55,537 nt of DNA from Actinoplanes palleronii. Lineage in GTDB: Bacteria; Actinomycetota; Actinomycetes; Mycobacteriales; Micromonosporaceae. A program made the position numbers and the translations under genes. This document shows, piece after piece, positions 32,093 through 41,152 of the stretch. Position 1 is the first letter of the stretch. Each line of letters begins with the position of its first letter. Location of the stretch: positions 1 to 55,537 of the forward strand of contig NZ_BOMS01000161.1 in the NCBI RefSeq assembly GCF_016862315.1. The letters are read 5' to 3'. Below the pieces are notes generated by a model. That model saw only the letters and a list, made by a program, of their open reading frames with translations. It did not search any database and was not told the DNA's origin.

Positions 32093-33571
32093 ATGCCGTC
32101 TGCTGGACCGGTGAGCATCACCCGGGGGCGGTTCGCCCTGCTGGCTGCCGTCGCGATCGTGGCCTACCAGTTCCTGCCGGACACCGGCTGGTGGTCGGCC
32201 GGCTGGCAGGTCGGCGTCGGCTGGTCCGCCGCCGCCGCGATCCTGCTCGGCGCGCGCCGGCTGTCGCGCCGCGACCGTACGCCGTGGTGGTTCTTCGCCG
32301 CCGGCGTGTTCTGCAACGCCACCGGCATCGGGGTGGCCCGGGTCGCCCAGGACGTCTGGGGCCTGGTCTCGCTGCCCACCCCGGCCGACCCGTTCTTCCT
32401 CGGGCTCTACCCGGCCTGCGCCGCCGGGATCGCCCTGCTGATCCGCCGCCGCGACGAGTGGCGCAACTGGACCGCGGTGATCGACGCGGCCACCATCACC
32501 ACCGGGGTCGGCCTGCTCGCCTGGGTCTACGTGATCGAGCCGGTGCACATCGGGTCGCAGATGGACCGGCTGGCGCACGCCACCCAGGCCGCCTACCCGC
32601 TCGGTGACCTGCTGCTGATCGCCCTGATGGCGCGGCTGCTGCGCGGCGGGGGCGGCCGTGGCACGGCGCTCTGGACGATGGCCGCCGCGCTGGGCGTGCT
32701 GCTGATCGGCGACAGCTCGTGGGTGGTGCTGGACAACCTGGGTGGCGCCGACTCCATCCTGGCCGAACTGCCCTGGCTCGGCCGGGTCCTCGAATCGGTG
32801 TTCCTGACGTCGTTCGCGCTGTTCGCGGTCGCCGCGCTCGACCCGGACGCGGCCCGCCTGGGCCGGACCGCGCAGGACCAGCCGGCCGCCCGGCTCGGCC
32901 CCGGGCTGCTGGTCCTGCTCACCGGCGCCGCCCTGATCGCGCCGGCCCTGCTCGCGAGCCAGGTCCAGGCCGGTCACGTGGTCAACGGCTGGAGCATCGT
33001 GCTCTGCTCCACCTCGGTGTTCCTGCTGGTGGTGGCGCGGATGTCCGGGCTGGTCCGGGAGGTGGAGCGGCAGGCCAGCCAGGTCCGGGCGCTGGCCCGC
33101 TCGGACGAGCTGACCGGGCTGCCGAACCGCCGGGCCTGGAACGACGAACTGCCCCGCGCCCTGGAACGCGCCCGCCGCGACCAGCAGGTGATCGCCGTCG
33201 GGATCGTCGACCTGGACCGCTTCAAGCTGTTCAACGACACGTACGGTCACCCGGCCGGGGACCGGCTGCTCAAGGCGGCCAGCGCGGCCTGGCACGGCAC
33301 GCTGCGCGACGTGGACCTGATCGCCCGGTTCGGCGGCGAGGAGTTCGTGGTGCTGCTGCCCGGCGCGGACGGGGCGGAGGGCCACGCGGTGCTGGGCCGG
33401 ATGCTGGCGGTGACCCCGCAGGAGCAGACGTTCTCGGCCGGGCTGGCGGTGTGGGACGGCGAGGAGACCTCGGACGAGCTGCTGCAACGGGCCGACGATG
33501 CGCTCTACCGCGCGAAGGCCGGCGGCCGCAACCGGATCGAGTCCGCCGAGGAGCATCACACGGCCGCGTGA
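32093..33571 (+). CDS. Membrane diguanylate cyclase (GGDEF)
   Basis: A 492-residue protein. About nine hydrophobic segments fill residues 10-330; a short coiled coil leads into a GGDEF domain (about 340-485) with active site GGEEF (414-418). The product-inhibition I-site RDVD lies five residues upstream. It should make cyclic di-GMP under control of the membrane sensor. No EAL domain is present. ATG 32093 was used; GTG 32111 is a close alternative. It is convergent with a second GGDEF gene 13 bp away. Confidence 0.93.
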   Translation: MPSAGPVSITRGRFALLAAVAIVAYQFLPDTGWWSAGWQVGVGWSAAAAILLGARRLSRRDRTPWWFFAAGVFCNATGIGVARVAQDVWGLVSLPTPADPFFLGLYPACAAGIALLIRRRDEWRNWTAVIDAATITTGVGLLAWVYVIEPVHIGSQMDRLAHATQAAYPLGDLLLIALMARLLRGGGGRGTALWTMAAALGVLLIGDSSWVVLDNLGGADSILAELPWLGRVLESVFLTSFALFAVAALDPDAARLGRTAQDQPAARLGPGLLVLLTGAALIAPALLASQVQAGHVVNGWSIVLCSTSVFLLVVARMSGLVREVERQASQVRALARSDELTGLPNRRAWNDELPRALERARRDQQVIAVGIVDLDRFKLFNDTYGHPAGDRLLKAASAAWHGTLRDVDLIARFGGEEFVVLLPGADGAEGHAVLGRMLAVTPQEQTFSAGLAVWDGEETSDELLQRADDALYRAKAGGRNRIESAEEHHTAA

Positions 33572-33584
33572 CGGGCGGCTCGGC

Positions 33585-35159
33585 CTAGATCAGGTCACGG
33601 ACCCGGCGGCGCTGCGGGACCGAGACGTCCGGGTCCAGGCACAGCCGGTCCCGGCCGTCGTGCTTGGCCTGGTAGAGGGCCGCGTCGGCGCGGGCCAGCA
33701 GGGCCACCTGGGTGATCTCGGTGACCGTCGCCGAGACACCCACGCTGACCGTCACCGGCAGCTCCCCGGTGACCGGCCGCCACGGGTGCCCGCCGACCGC
33801 CTGCCGCAGCTCGTCCAGCCGGAACGCCGCCTCGGCCACCCCCACCCCGGTCACCACCAGCAGGAACTCCTCGCCACCGAGGCGCGCCGCGAAGCCGGCC
33901 GCGTCCCGTACCCCGGGATGGAAACCCGCCAGCAGACCGGCCACCGCGACCAGCACCCGGTCCCCGGCCTCGTGCGACAGCGTGTCGTTGATCCGTTTGA
34001 AGTGGTCCAGGTCGAGCATCGCCACGGTCACCGGGGAGCCCTCCGCGGCGGCCCGGCGCAGCAGCGGTGGCAGGTGCTCGTCCACGTAACGGCGGTTGCG
34101 CAGCCCGGTCAGCGGATCCCGGTACGCCTGTTCCCGGAACCACTCGGCCTGCCGCCGCGCCTCGGCCACCTCGAACAGCGCCTGCCGGTTGCGGGCCTGC
34201 GCGTCCCGCTGCGCCGACCGCAGCCGCTCCTGCGCGTCCTGGAAGTCGCGCAGCGCGTGGTAGGCCCGCTCGAAGTCCGCGCCGTCGGCGTACAGCTCGG
34301 CCTGCTCGAGCCGGGCCTGCACCCCGACCAGGACCAGGCTCCGCTCCGCGCACAGCTCCCGGACCTTGTCCAGCGATCCCTGCGCGGCCGTCCGGTCACC
34401 GGCCCGGCGCTGCACGAACGCCAGCGTGAGCAGCAGGTCGGCGAGGGCGTCCGCCTCGTCCGCGCTGTCGGTGTCGTACGCCCGCAGCGCCTCCCGGGCC
34501 GCCGTCTCGGCCGCGTGGTGCTCGCCCAGCAGCGACTCCACCCGGGCCACCGTGTCCAGGGCGGAGAAGTCCAGTGTGCCGCCGGCGCTGCGCAGCCGGG
34601 CCAGCACGGCCCGGGACAGTTCCGGCTCGCCGCGGTCGTACTCGGCGTACGCGTAGTTGTTCAGCGCCATCAGCAGCCGGCGGGTCGAGCCGTTTGCCTG
34701 CGCCAGCGCGACCGCCTGCTCGTAGCGTTCCCGGGCGGCCGGCATCGAGCCGGTCTCGGCGTACGCGTCGGCCAGCTTGATCACGCAGGCGATCCGCCCG
34801 GACACCGGCGTGGTGTCGTCGAGCGCGGTCACGCACTGCAGCATGTGGTCGAGGTTCGCGGCCAGGTCACCCATCGCGCGGTAGAGCCGGGCCAGGATCC
34901 GGTGGGTGCGCGCCACCACCCGGCGGCACTCGTGCAGGGTCGCCCAGTCCAGGATCTCGGAGAGCGTCCGGGCGGCCACGGCCAGCTCGCCGCGCCGTTC
35001 GATCACGTCGGCCCGCAGCAGCCGGGCGCGCCAGCCCAGCTCGGTCGCCCCGGCCGCGTCCTCGATCGCGGCCGCCTGCCGTCCGGCCGCGTCGACGTCG
35101 AAGGTGAGCGCGTCCTCGTACTCGTCGAGGACGAGGGCCATCGCGTCGAGATCCGCCAT
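33585..35159 (-). CDS. Cytoplasmic diguanylate cyclase with TPR-like sensor
   Basis: A 524-residue protein without membrane segments. The N-terminal ~300 residues are helical TPR-like repeats (e.g. ARERYEQAVALAQANGSTRRLLMALNNYAYAEYDRG), then a coiled coil, then a GGDEF domain with DPLTGLRNRRY, DLDHFKRINDTLSHEAGD and active site GGEEF. The I-site RxxD is absent at its normal position, so product inhibition may be lost, unlike the neighbouring cyclase. It should respond to a protein partner via the TPR part. Confidence 0.92.
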   Translation of the reverse strand: MADLDAMALVLDEYEDALTFDVDAAGRQAAAIEDAAGATELGWRARLLRADVIERRGELAVAARTLSEILDWATLHECRRVVARTHRILARLYRAMGDLAANLDHMLQCVTALDDTTPVSGRIACVIKLADAYAETGSMPAARERYEQAVALAQANGSTRRLLMALNNYAYAEYDRGEPELSRAVLARLRSAGGTLDFSALDTVARVESLLGEHHAAETAAREALRAYDTDSADEADALADLLLTLAFVQRRAGDRTAAQGSLDKVRELCAERSLVLVGVQARLEQAELYADGADFERAYHALRDFQDAQERLRSAQRDAQARNRQALFEVAEARRQAEWFREQAYRDPLTGLRNRRYVDEHLPPLLRRAAAEGSPVTVAMLDLDHFKRINDTLSHEAGDRVLVAVAGLLAGFHPGVRDAAGFAARLGGEEFLLVVTGVGVAEAAFRLDELRQAVGGHPWRPVTGELPVTVSVGVSATVTEITQVALLARADAALYQAKHDGRDRLCLDPDVSVPQRRRVRDLI

Positions 35160-35211
35160 ACCGGTCCTATCGGCGCCGGCCCGGAATGTCTGTGCGGTTC
35201 CGGCCCGGGAG

Positions 35212-36297
35212 CTACCGGTCGAGCAGGGCCGCGGCGTGCCGGCCGGCGGCCGCGGCGGCCAGGAAGTAGCCGTGGTCCTCGTCCAGCTTGCGGCCCATCG
35301 TGGAGAGCGGCACCGGGCTGGCCCGCAGCGCCGCGTCCAGGCCGTCCACCGGGACGCGGACCAGGTGGTGGCGCGCGGCGAGCGGCACCAGCGCCGCGTC
35401 GACCTCGGCGGCCAGGGCCGCTTCGAGACCCTCCGGCACCGGCAGGTCCGCCCGGGTCAGGGCGACTTTCCCGTACGCGGTGAGGCTGTGGTGCGACACG
35501 CCGCGGTGCCGCGCCCGCCCGTCGCCGTCGGAGATCCGCAGCGAGCCGACCGGGCGCCCGCCGAGCACCCCGATCGCGTTGACCGCCTCGCCCAGCGCCA
35601 CCCCGGAGAACCCCCAGGTGGTGCCGGTGCCCAGATTGCCCGGCCCCTGCGCCACGATCGTGACGTCCGCGCCGAGCACGTGCCGCGCGGCGAGCAGCCC
35701 GACGTGCACCGTGCTCGCCTCCAGGTCCCCGCCGAACGCCTGCCCGGTGGTGACCGTCCCGGCCAGCCGCCCGGCCAGCCCGTCCAGCGTGCGGGAGAAC
35801 CAGGCCGGCAGCGCCCCGCCGTCGGTCATCACGTACGCCACCCGGGCCGACGGCCGGTCGGCGTGCACCCCGGCCAGGATCGCCGGCAGCGCCGAGTGCA
35901 GGTCCGCGGTGACCACCGGCATGCCGTCCAGGGACTCGGCGGTTTCCATGACTTCTCTGAAAACCGAGGCTTCCTCGTCGACACCGAGCAGGATCGGCTG
36001 CAGCGGGGTGTACCGGGCCTTGACCAGGTGACCGGCGTCGCGGGTGGCGCCGTCGTCGGCCGGGTCCGGGGGCAGCCGGTCCGGCAGGGCGACCACCAGG
36101 GCGTACCCGCCGGTGCCCAGGCCCATCACCAGCGCGCCGACGTTGAGCAGCACCCGGTCGCCGGGCGCCGGGTCACCGACCAGCGCCGGGTAGGCGAGCG
36201 CGCGCAGCAGCCCGTCACCGGTCTCGACGTCGAGTTCGATGGCTCCGCGCCAGCTGCGCCGTACCGACAGAACCGTCCCCGACCGCCACCGCACCAT
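35212..36297 (-). CDS. DUF3866 family protein
   Basis: A 361-residue protein I assign to DUF3866. Typical segments: MVRWRSGTVLSVRRSWRG, a Gly-rich NVGALVMGLGTGGYALVV, YTPLQPILLGVDEE, MPVVTADLHSALPA, AYVMTDGGALPAWFSRT and GPGNLGTGTTWGFSGVALGEAVN. No catalytic role is established for the family. It lies next to the CDF gene on the same strand, 10 bp after it, so both are probably one operon divergent from pafBC. Confidence 0.85.
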   Translation of the reverse strand: MVRWRSGTVLSVRRSWRGAIELDVETGDGLLRALAYPALVGDPAPGDRVLLNVGALVMGLGTGGYALVVALPDRLPPDPADDGATRDAGHLVKARYTPLQPILLGVDEEASVFREVMETAESLDGMPVVTADLHSALPAILAGVHADRPSARVAYVMTDGGALPAWFSRTLDGLAGRLAGTVTTGQAFGGDLEASTVHVGLLAARHVLGADVTIVAQGPGNLGTGTTWGFSGVALGEAVNAIGVLGGRPVGSLRISDGDGRARHRGVSHHSLTAYGKVALTRADLPVPEGLEAALAAEVDAALVPLAARHHLVRVPVDGLDAALRASPVPLSTMGRKLDEDHGYFLAAAAAGRHAAALLDR

Positions 36298-36307
36298 GCA
36301 GGCGACC

Positions 36308-37315
36308 CTATCGGTCCAGGCCACCGTCGACGTGGTCGCGTCCCGGCACGCCGCGGGTCGGGTCGAGGAAGACGTACCGGATCTCCGGGAACCGCTCCCG
36401 CAGCCGGCGCTCGGCCTCGTCCGACGCGGCCTCGATCTCGCGCCCCGGCGCGTTGTCGTCGAAGTCGACCTTGGCGGCGACCAGGATGTCGCCCGGCCCG
36501 ATCTGCATGGTCAGCAGCGTCGGCACCGCGGTGACCACCGGGATCGACCGCAGGTCGGCGGCGATCTGGTTGTGGATCTTGCGGGGCACCGCGCGGCCGA
36601 CCAGCAGCGACACGTTGCTGCGGGCCAGCACGAACGCGACCACCAGCAGCAGCAGGCCGATCACGATCGAGGCCAGCCCGTCCCAGACCTCCGAGCCGGT
36701 CAGCTGGGCCAGGCCCAGCCCGGCCGCCGCGACGAGCAGGCCGATCAGGGCGGCCGCGTCCTCGAAGTACACCGCCTTGACCGTGGTGTCCGGGGTGAGG
36801 CGCAGGAAGCGGGCCGAGCTGACCTTCCACCGGCGGGACTCGTCGCGGACCTGGCGGCGGGCCTTCAGGAACGAGGTGCCCTCGGCCAGGAACGAGACCG
36901 CCAGCACGGCGTAGGCGATCAGGTAGTGGCCGCTGTGCTCGCCGCTGACGATGGTGGCCACGCCGTGGTAGACGGAGAAGCCGGCGCCGCCGACGAAGGT
37001 GAACAGGGCGGCGATGAACGCCCAGACGTAGCTCTCCTTGCCGTACCCGAACGGGTGTTCCTCGTCCGCCGGTTTTCCTCCCCGGCGCAACGCCACGTAG
37101 AGGAACACCTCGGTGACCGTGTCGGCGAACGAGTGGGCGGCCTCGGAGAGCATCGCCGCGGACCCGGAGAGCATGCCCGCCACCAGCTTGGCGACCGCGA
37201 TCACCAGGTTCGCCGCACCGGCCAGGACCACGGTGCCGACACTCTCGGTCTCGGCGGGCGGCCCGGTGTCGGGCAGGCCGGTGGGTGCGGTCTCGGGTTC
37301 GGGTGCGATCGTCAC
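36308..37315 (-). CDS. Cation diffusion facilitator (CDF) family transporter
   Basis: A 335-residue divalent-cation/proton antiporter. Six membrane segments include AMLSEAAHSFADTVTEVFL, whose HxxxD is the transport-site ligand set, and a matching motif in helix 5 (FEDAAALIG, ED-type). A cytoplasmic ferredoxin-like C-terminal domain follows (about 240-320). Zn, Mn or Fe could be the substrate. The start is unsure; GTG 37315 keeps it clear of the divergent pafB promoter, whereas the longer frame would overlap pafB. Confidence 0.88.
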   Translation of the reverse strand: MTIAPEPETAPTGLPDTGPPAETESVGTVVLAGAANLVIAVAKLVAGMLSGSAAMLSEAAHSFADTVTEVFLYVALRRGGKPADEEHPFGYGKESYVWAFIAALFTFVGGAGFSVYHGVATIVSGEHSGHYLIAYAVLAVSFLAEGTSFLKARRQVRDESRRWKVSSARFLRLTPDTTVKAVYFEDAAALIGLLVAAAGLGLAQLTGSEVWDGLASIVIGLLLLVVAFVLARSNVSLLVGRAVPRKIHNQIAADLRSIPVVTAVPTLLTMQIGPGDILVAAKVDFDDNAPGREIEAASDEAERRLRERFPEIRYVFLDPTRGVPGRDHVDGGLDR

Positions 37316-37382
37316 GACGGCATCGTTCCCCGCACCGGTCACGAATAACAGTCGGCGGGTGCGGGCTGCTAGGTTTCCTGTC

Positions 37383-38378
37383 GTGTCGCGCACTCGTACC
37401 GAGCGCCTGGTGAACCTGGTGATCTGCCTCCTGTCCACGCGGCGGTTCCTGACCGCCGCGCAGATCGCTGCGACCGTGCCCGGTTACGAGCACGACCCGT
37501 CGGACCCCCGGGACCACGAAGCCTTCCAACGCAAGTTCGAACGGGACAAGGCCGAGCTGCGTGAGCTCGGCGTGCCCCTGGAGACCGGCACCGCGAGCAT
37601 CTTCGACCAGGAGCCGGGGTACCGGATCGCGCAGCGCGAGTACGCGCTGCCCGACATCCTGCTCGAACCGGACGAGGCCGCCGCGGTCGGCATCGCCGCG
37701 CGGCTCTGGCAGCACGCCGGTCTGGCCGCCGCCGCGTCGTCCGGGCTGGCCAAGCTGCGCGCCGCCGGTGTCGAGGTGGATCCGCAGGCCACCCTCGGGG
37801 TGGAGCCGGTGGTCACCGTCGACCCGTCGTTCGGCCCGCTGACCACGGCTGCCCGGGACCGCCGCGCGGTCAGCTTCAAGTACCGCGTCCCCGAGGTCGA
37901 CGAGCCCAGCGCCCGCCGGCTGGAACCGTGGGGCGTGGTCTGCTGGCGCGGCCGGTGGTATGTGGTCGGCCACGACAAGGACCGCAACGCGGCGCGCTGC
38001 TTCCGGCTGTCCCGGATCGTCGGTGACGTCCGCGCGGTCGGCCGCCCGGAGGCGTTCACCCCGCCCGCCGACCTCGACCTGATCAAGCACGTGGCCCGCA
38101 GCTCCGGGCCGATCGCCCGCAACGGCCGCGCCACGGTCACCGTCCGCCAGGGCCGGGCCGCCGGCCTGCGCCGGCTGGCCAGCGCCGTGGTCACCGCTCC
38201 GGAGGGCGACATCTTGACCATTTCGTACGGCGATCCGGAGTGGCTCGCCGCTCGCATCGCCGGGTACGGCCCGGACGCCCGCGCGGACAGCCCGCCGGAG
38301 CTGCGCGACGCCGTGATCCAGCAGCTCAAGGAGCTGGCGTCCCGGCACGACCGCAGCGTCGCGGAGGTGACGCGATGA
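37383..38378 (+). CDS. pafB: PafB, WYL-domain DNA-damage transcription activator subunit
   Basis: A 331-residue regulator: N-terminal winged HTH (TERLVNLVICLLSTRRFLTAAQIAATV), a linker, then a WYL domain (about 145-235, RLEPWGVVCWRGRWYVVGHDKDR) and a WCX C-terminal domain. With PafC it activates most LexA-independent DNA-damage genes in mycobacteria, probably sensing single-stranded DNA via WYL. TAGGTT (37370-37375) is 7 nt before the GTG, so it is likely leaderless. Its stop overlaps pafC as ATGA. Confidence 0.96.
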   Translation: MSRTRTERLVNLVICLLSTRRFLTAAQIAATVPGYEHDPSDPRDHEAFQRKFERDKAELRELGVPLETGTASIFDQEPGYRIAQREYALPDILLEPDEAAAVGIAARLWQHAGLAAAASSGLAKLRAAGVEVDPQATLGVEPVVTVDPSFGPLTTAARDRRAVSFKYRVPEVDEPSARRLEPWGVVCWRGRWYVVGHDKDRNAARCFRLSRIVGDVRAVGRPEAFTPPADLDLIKHVARSSGPIARNGRATVTVRQGRAAGLRRLASAVVTAPEGDILTISYGDPEWLAARIAGYGPDARADSPPELRDAVIQQLKELASRHDRSVAEVTR

Positions 38379-39364
38379 GCACCCTGCGCACTCCGTCGGC
38401 GGACCGGCTCGGCCGGCTGCTCAACCTGGTGCCCTACCTGCTGGCCCGGCCCGGTATCCGGGTCGCCGAGGCGGCCGCCGACCTGGCCGTCACCGAGCGC
38501 CAGCTCCGCGAGGACCTGGAGCTGCTCTGGGTGTGCGGGCTGCCCGGGTACGGCCCCGGCGACCTGATCGACATGGCGTTCGACGGCGACACCGTGACGA
38601 TCAGCCACGACGCCGGCATCGACAAGCCGCTGCGTCTCAACCCGGACGAGGCGCTCGCCCTGGTGGTGGCGCTGCGGATGCTCGCCGAGACCCCCGGGAT
38701 CGGCTCCCGGGACGCCATCGAGCGGGCCCTCGCCAAGATCGAGAGCGCCGCCGGTGACCTGGCCGGCGCCCCGGTGGCGGTCAAGCTGCCGGCCAACCAG
38801 GAGCGGCTCACCGCGGTCCGGGCGGCGGTCGACTCCGGCAACGCGCTGCGGCTGACGTATTACACGGCCGCCCGGGACGAGACCACCGAGCGGGTGGTCG
38901 ACCCGATGCGGATGCTGACCGTGGGCACGTTCGCGTACCTGGAGGCGTGGTGCCGGCGGGCCGAGGCGACCCGGATGTTCCGGATCGACCGGATCGACGC
39001 GTTCACCGTGCTCGACGAGCCGTCCCGGCCGCCGGTCGGGGCGGTGCCGCACGACATGAGCGACGGCGTCTTCCGGCCCGGACCGGAGCTTCCCCTGGTC
39101 ACCCTGCGGGTCAGCCGCGGCGGCCGGTGGATCACCGAGTACTACCCGGTCGAGGACGTGGTCGAGGAGCCCGGCGAGTGGCTGGTCACCATGCGGGTCA
39201 CCGACCTGGGCTGGGCGCAGCGGTTCCTGGTCGGCCTGGGCCGCGACGTGACCGTCACCGGCCCGCCCGAGCTGGTCGAACAGATCCGCGCGGCGGCACA
39301 CGCGGCCCTCGGCCAGTACGCCGCGCCGCATGCCCTCGAAGCGGACCCGGCCACCGGCCGATAG
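38375..39364 (+). CDS. pafC: PafC, partner WYL-domain transcription activator
   Basis: A 329-residue paralogue of PafB with the same layout: HTH (RLGRLLNLVPYLLARPGIRVAEAAADLAV), WYL domain (about 150-220, RVVDPMRMLTVGTFAYLEAWCRRAEATRMFRIDRI) and WCX domain. The 4-nt ATGA overlap with pafB couples translation and would favour 1:1 complex formation. It heads toward a small membrane-protein gene 9 bp downstream and the tat genes. Confidence 0.96.
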   Translation: MSTLRTPSADRLGRLLNLVPYLLARPGIRVAEAAADLAVTERQLREDLELLWVCGLPGYGPGDLIDMAFDGDTVTISHDAGIDKPLRLNPDEALALVVALRMLAETPGIGSRDAIERALAKIESAAGDLAGAPVAVKLPANQERLTAVRAAVDSGNALRLTYYTAARDETTERVVDPMRMLTVGTFAYLEAWCRRAEATRMFRIDRIDAFTVLDEPSRPPVGAVPHDMSDGVFRPGPELPLVTLRVSRGGRWITEYYPVEDVVEEPGEWLVTMRVTDLGWAQRFLVGLGRDVTVTGPPELVEQIRAAAHAALGQYAAPHALEADPATGR

Positions 39365-39373
39365 GGTGACGCG

Positions 39374-39622
39374 GTGCTGATGTGGGTCTGGATCGCCGTC
39401 GTGGTCATCGCTGTGCTCGTGCTCGTCCTCGCCGGTCTGCGGCTGCTCGGCCGGCTGTCCGGGCTGAACCGGGCGGCTCGCCGGTTGCAGCTGCGTCAGG
39501 AGGAGGCGCTGCGCGTGCAGTCCGGCGCGGAGAAACTGCAGCAGACCGTGCTCGGCCTGCAGCAGCGCGCTGAGCAGGCACAGGACCACCTCGAACAGAT
39601 CAAGGCCAACCGCGGCAAGTGA
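39374..39622 (+). CDS. Small membrane-anchored coiled-coil protein (82 aa)
   Basis: An 82-residue protein with an N-terminal membrane segment (about 2-25) and a Gln/Glu/Arg-rich coiled coil (35-80). It starts at GTG 39374 (ATG 39380 also possible), 9 bp after pafC, so is likely in its operon. No family is recognised. A homologous small ORF at this spot would be worth looking for in relatives. Confidence 0.75.
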   Translation: MLMWVWIAVVVIAVLVLVLAGLRLLGRLSGLNRAARRLQLRQEEALRVQSGAEKLQQTVLGLQQRAEQAQDHLEQIKANRGK

Positions 39623-39706
39623 AGTGCGTCGTTAGCGCCCCGTTGTCCGGGCCGCAAAGCGGATCCGTAAGAATCTCGCAGGTTCCGGCATGCCGGATCG
39701 CCGGAA

Positions 39707-39712
39707 TTGACA
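39707..39712 (+). promoter_or_regulatory. Consensus -35 element upstream of tatA
   Basis: A perfect TTGACA, 49 bp before tatA. Candidate -10s are CAACCT (39729-39734, 16-bp spacer), which is weak; TACGAT (39715-39720) is too close to pair with it. It suggests a tatAC promoter separate from pafBC. Confidence 0.4.
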
Positions 39713-39760
39713 CGTACGATGGACCCCGCAACCTGATCCGACCGACTTGGAGTCAATCCC

Positions 39761-40117
39761 ATGGGCGCCCTCAAGCCATGGCACATCATCATTCTCGTCG
39801 TCGTGCTTGTGCTGCTGTTCGGCGCGAAGCGGCTGCCGGATGCGGCGCGTTCCCTCGGGCGCTCGCTGCGGATCATCAAGGCGGAGACCAAGGGTCTCGT
39901 TGATGACGGCAGCACCGACAACCTGGCGGAGAAGGCCGACGCGCAGTATTCGCGCCAGCCGATCCAGGGTGATGTGCAGCAGCCCGGTTACCAGCCGGGG
40001 TACCAGCAGCCGGGGTACCAGCAGCAGCCCCCGCCGGCGCCGCAGGGTTACCAGCCGCCGCAGCCGCCGCCGGCACAGCCCTACGTCGACCCGGTGCAGC
40101 GCACCAACGACCGCTGA
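39761..40117 (+). CDS. tatA: Sec-independent protein translocase subunit TatA
   Basis: A 118-residue TatA: one membrane helix (WHIIILVVVLVLLFGAKRLPD), the FGAKRLP hinge, an amphipathic helix (AARSLGRSLRIIKAE) and a disordered tail. The tail is a Gln/Pro/Tyr repeat region with several PGYQ units, encoded by near-identical 15-bp repeats (about 39980-40030), an expanded version of the usual tail. It forms the protein-conducting oligomer with TatC, whose gene starts 9 bp downstream. Confidence 0.97.
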   Translation: MGALKPWHIIILVVVLVLLFGAKRLPDAARSLGRSLRIIKAETKGLVDDGSTDNLAEKADAQYSRQPIQGDVQQPGYQPGYQQPGYQQQPPPAPQGYQPPQPPPAQPYVDPVQRTNDR

Positions 40118-40126
40118 CCCCGGGCG

Positions 40127-41095
40127 ATGGCTTCTCTGAGCCTGCGCCGTAACAAGGGGCCGAGCAAGTTCGAGCAGGCTTCCGACGGCTCGATGACGCT
40201 CATCGAGCACGTCCGGGAGCTGCGCAACCGGCTCTTCATCGCCTCGATCGCGGTGGTGCTCGGCCTGATCGTCGGCTTCCTCGTCTCCGATCATGTTTTC
40301 CATCTGCTCAGCGGGCCGTACTGTGCGCTCGACAGCTCCTACGTGCTCAACACCGAGGGCGTCCGCGAGTGCAAGTTCCTGACGCTCGCTGCCACTGACG
40401 GTCTGATCATCCGACTGAAGATCGCACTCTGGGTCGGTCTGATCTGTGGCGCCCCGGTCTGGCTCTATCAGCTCTGGGCGTTCATCGCGCCGGGTCTGCA
40501 CCGGCACGAGCGCAAGTGGGCCTACGTCTTCGTCGGCATCGCCGCCCCCCTGTTCGCCGGCGGCGCTGTGCTGGCCTACTTCGTGGTCCAGCACAGCCTG
40601 GAATTCATCATGAAGTCCGGCGTGCTGCAGGATTCTCAGCAGCTCGAGGTCACCGCGTACATCGGGTTCGTCACCACGATGATCCTGCTGTTCGGTGTGG
40701 CGTTCGAGTTCCCGCTGGTCCTGCTGATGCTGAACTTCACCGGCGTGGTGTCGGCCAAGCGCCTGCTCAGCTGGTGGCGCGCGGTGGTCTTCTTGTCGTT
40801 CGCGTTCGCCGCGATCGCGACCCCCGACCCGGGCCCGTTCGGTATGACGCTGCTGGCCGGTTGCATGGTGTTCCTCTACTTCATCGCGGTCGGCGTCGCG
40901 TTCCTGAACGACAAGCGCAAGGGTGTCGGTAAGGAGATCTACGCGGGCCTCGACGACGACGCGATCTCCACCCTCGAGGAGGAGCGTGTCCCGGTCGGCG
41001 CCTCCGACCCGATCGAGACGCCCACGCCGGTCGAGGGTCCCACCCCGGTGGAACGCCCTGCCTCGCTGGAGCGCCGCTTCGACGACATGACCTAG
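40127..41095 (+). CDS. tatC: Sec-independent protein translocase subunit TatC
   Basis: A 322-residue, six-span receptor for twin-arginine signal peptides. Seen: MTLIEHVRELRNRLFIASIAVV, the conserved FxxP-type LYQLWAFIAPGLHRHERKW loop, FGVAFEFPLVLLML and FAAIATPDPGPFGMTLLAGCMVFLYF. The C-terminal ~60 residues are an acidic Pro/Val/Glu tail with PTPVEGP repeats. tatB is not next to it, normal for actinobacteria. Confidence 0.97.
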   Translation: MASLSLRRNKGPSKFEQASDGSMTLIEHVRELRNRLFIASIAVVLGLIVGFLVSDHVFHLLSGPYCALDSSYVLNTEGVRECKFLTLAATDGLIIRLKIALWVGLICGAPVWLYQLWAFIAPGLHRHERKWAYVFVGIAAPLFAGGAVLAYFVVQHSLEFIMKSGVLQDSQQLEVTAYIGFVTTMILLFGVAFEFPLVLLMLNFTGVVSAKRLLSWWRAVVFLSFAFAAIATPDPGPFGMTLLAGCMVFLYFIAVGVAFLNDKRKGVGKEIYAGLDDDAISTLEEERVPVGASDPIETPTPVEGPTPVERPASLERRFDDMT

Positions 41096-41152
41096 CCAGC
41101 TGGCTCCGCTTCGCTTCGCAAGAAAACGCCGCCGGCTGTTACCTTCTCGGCT

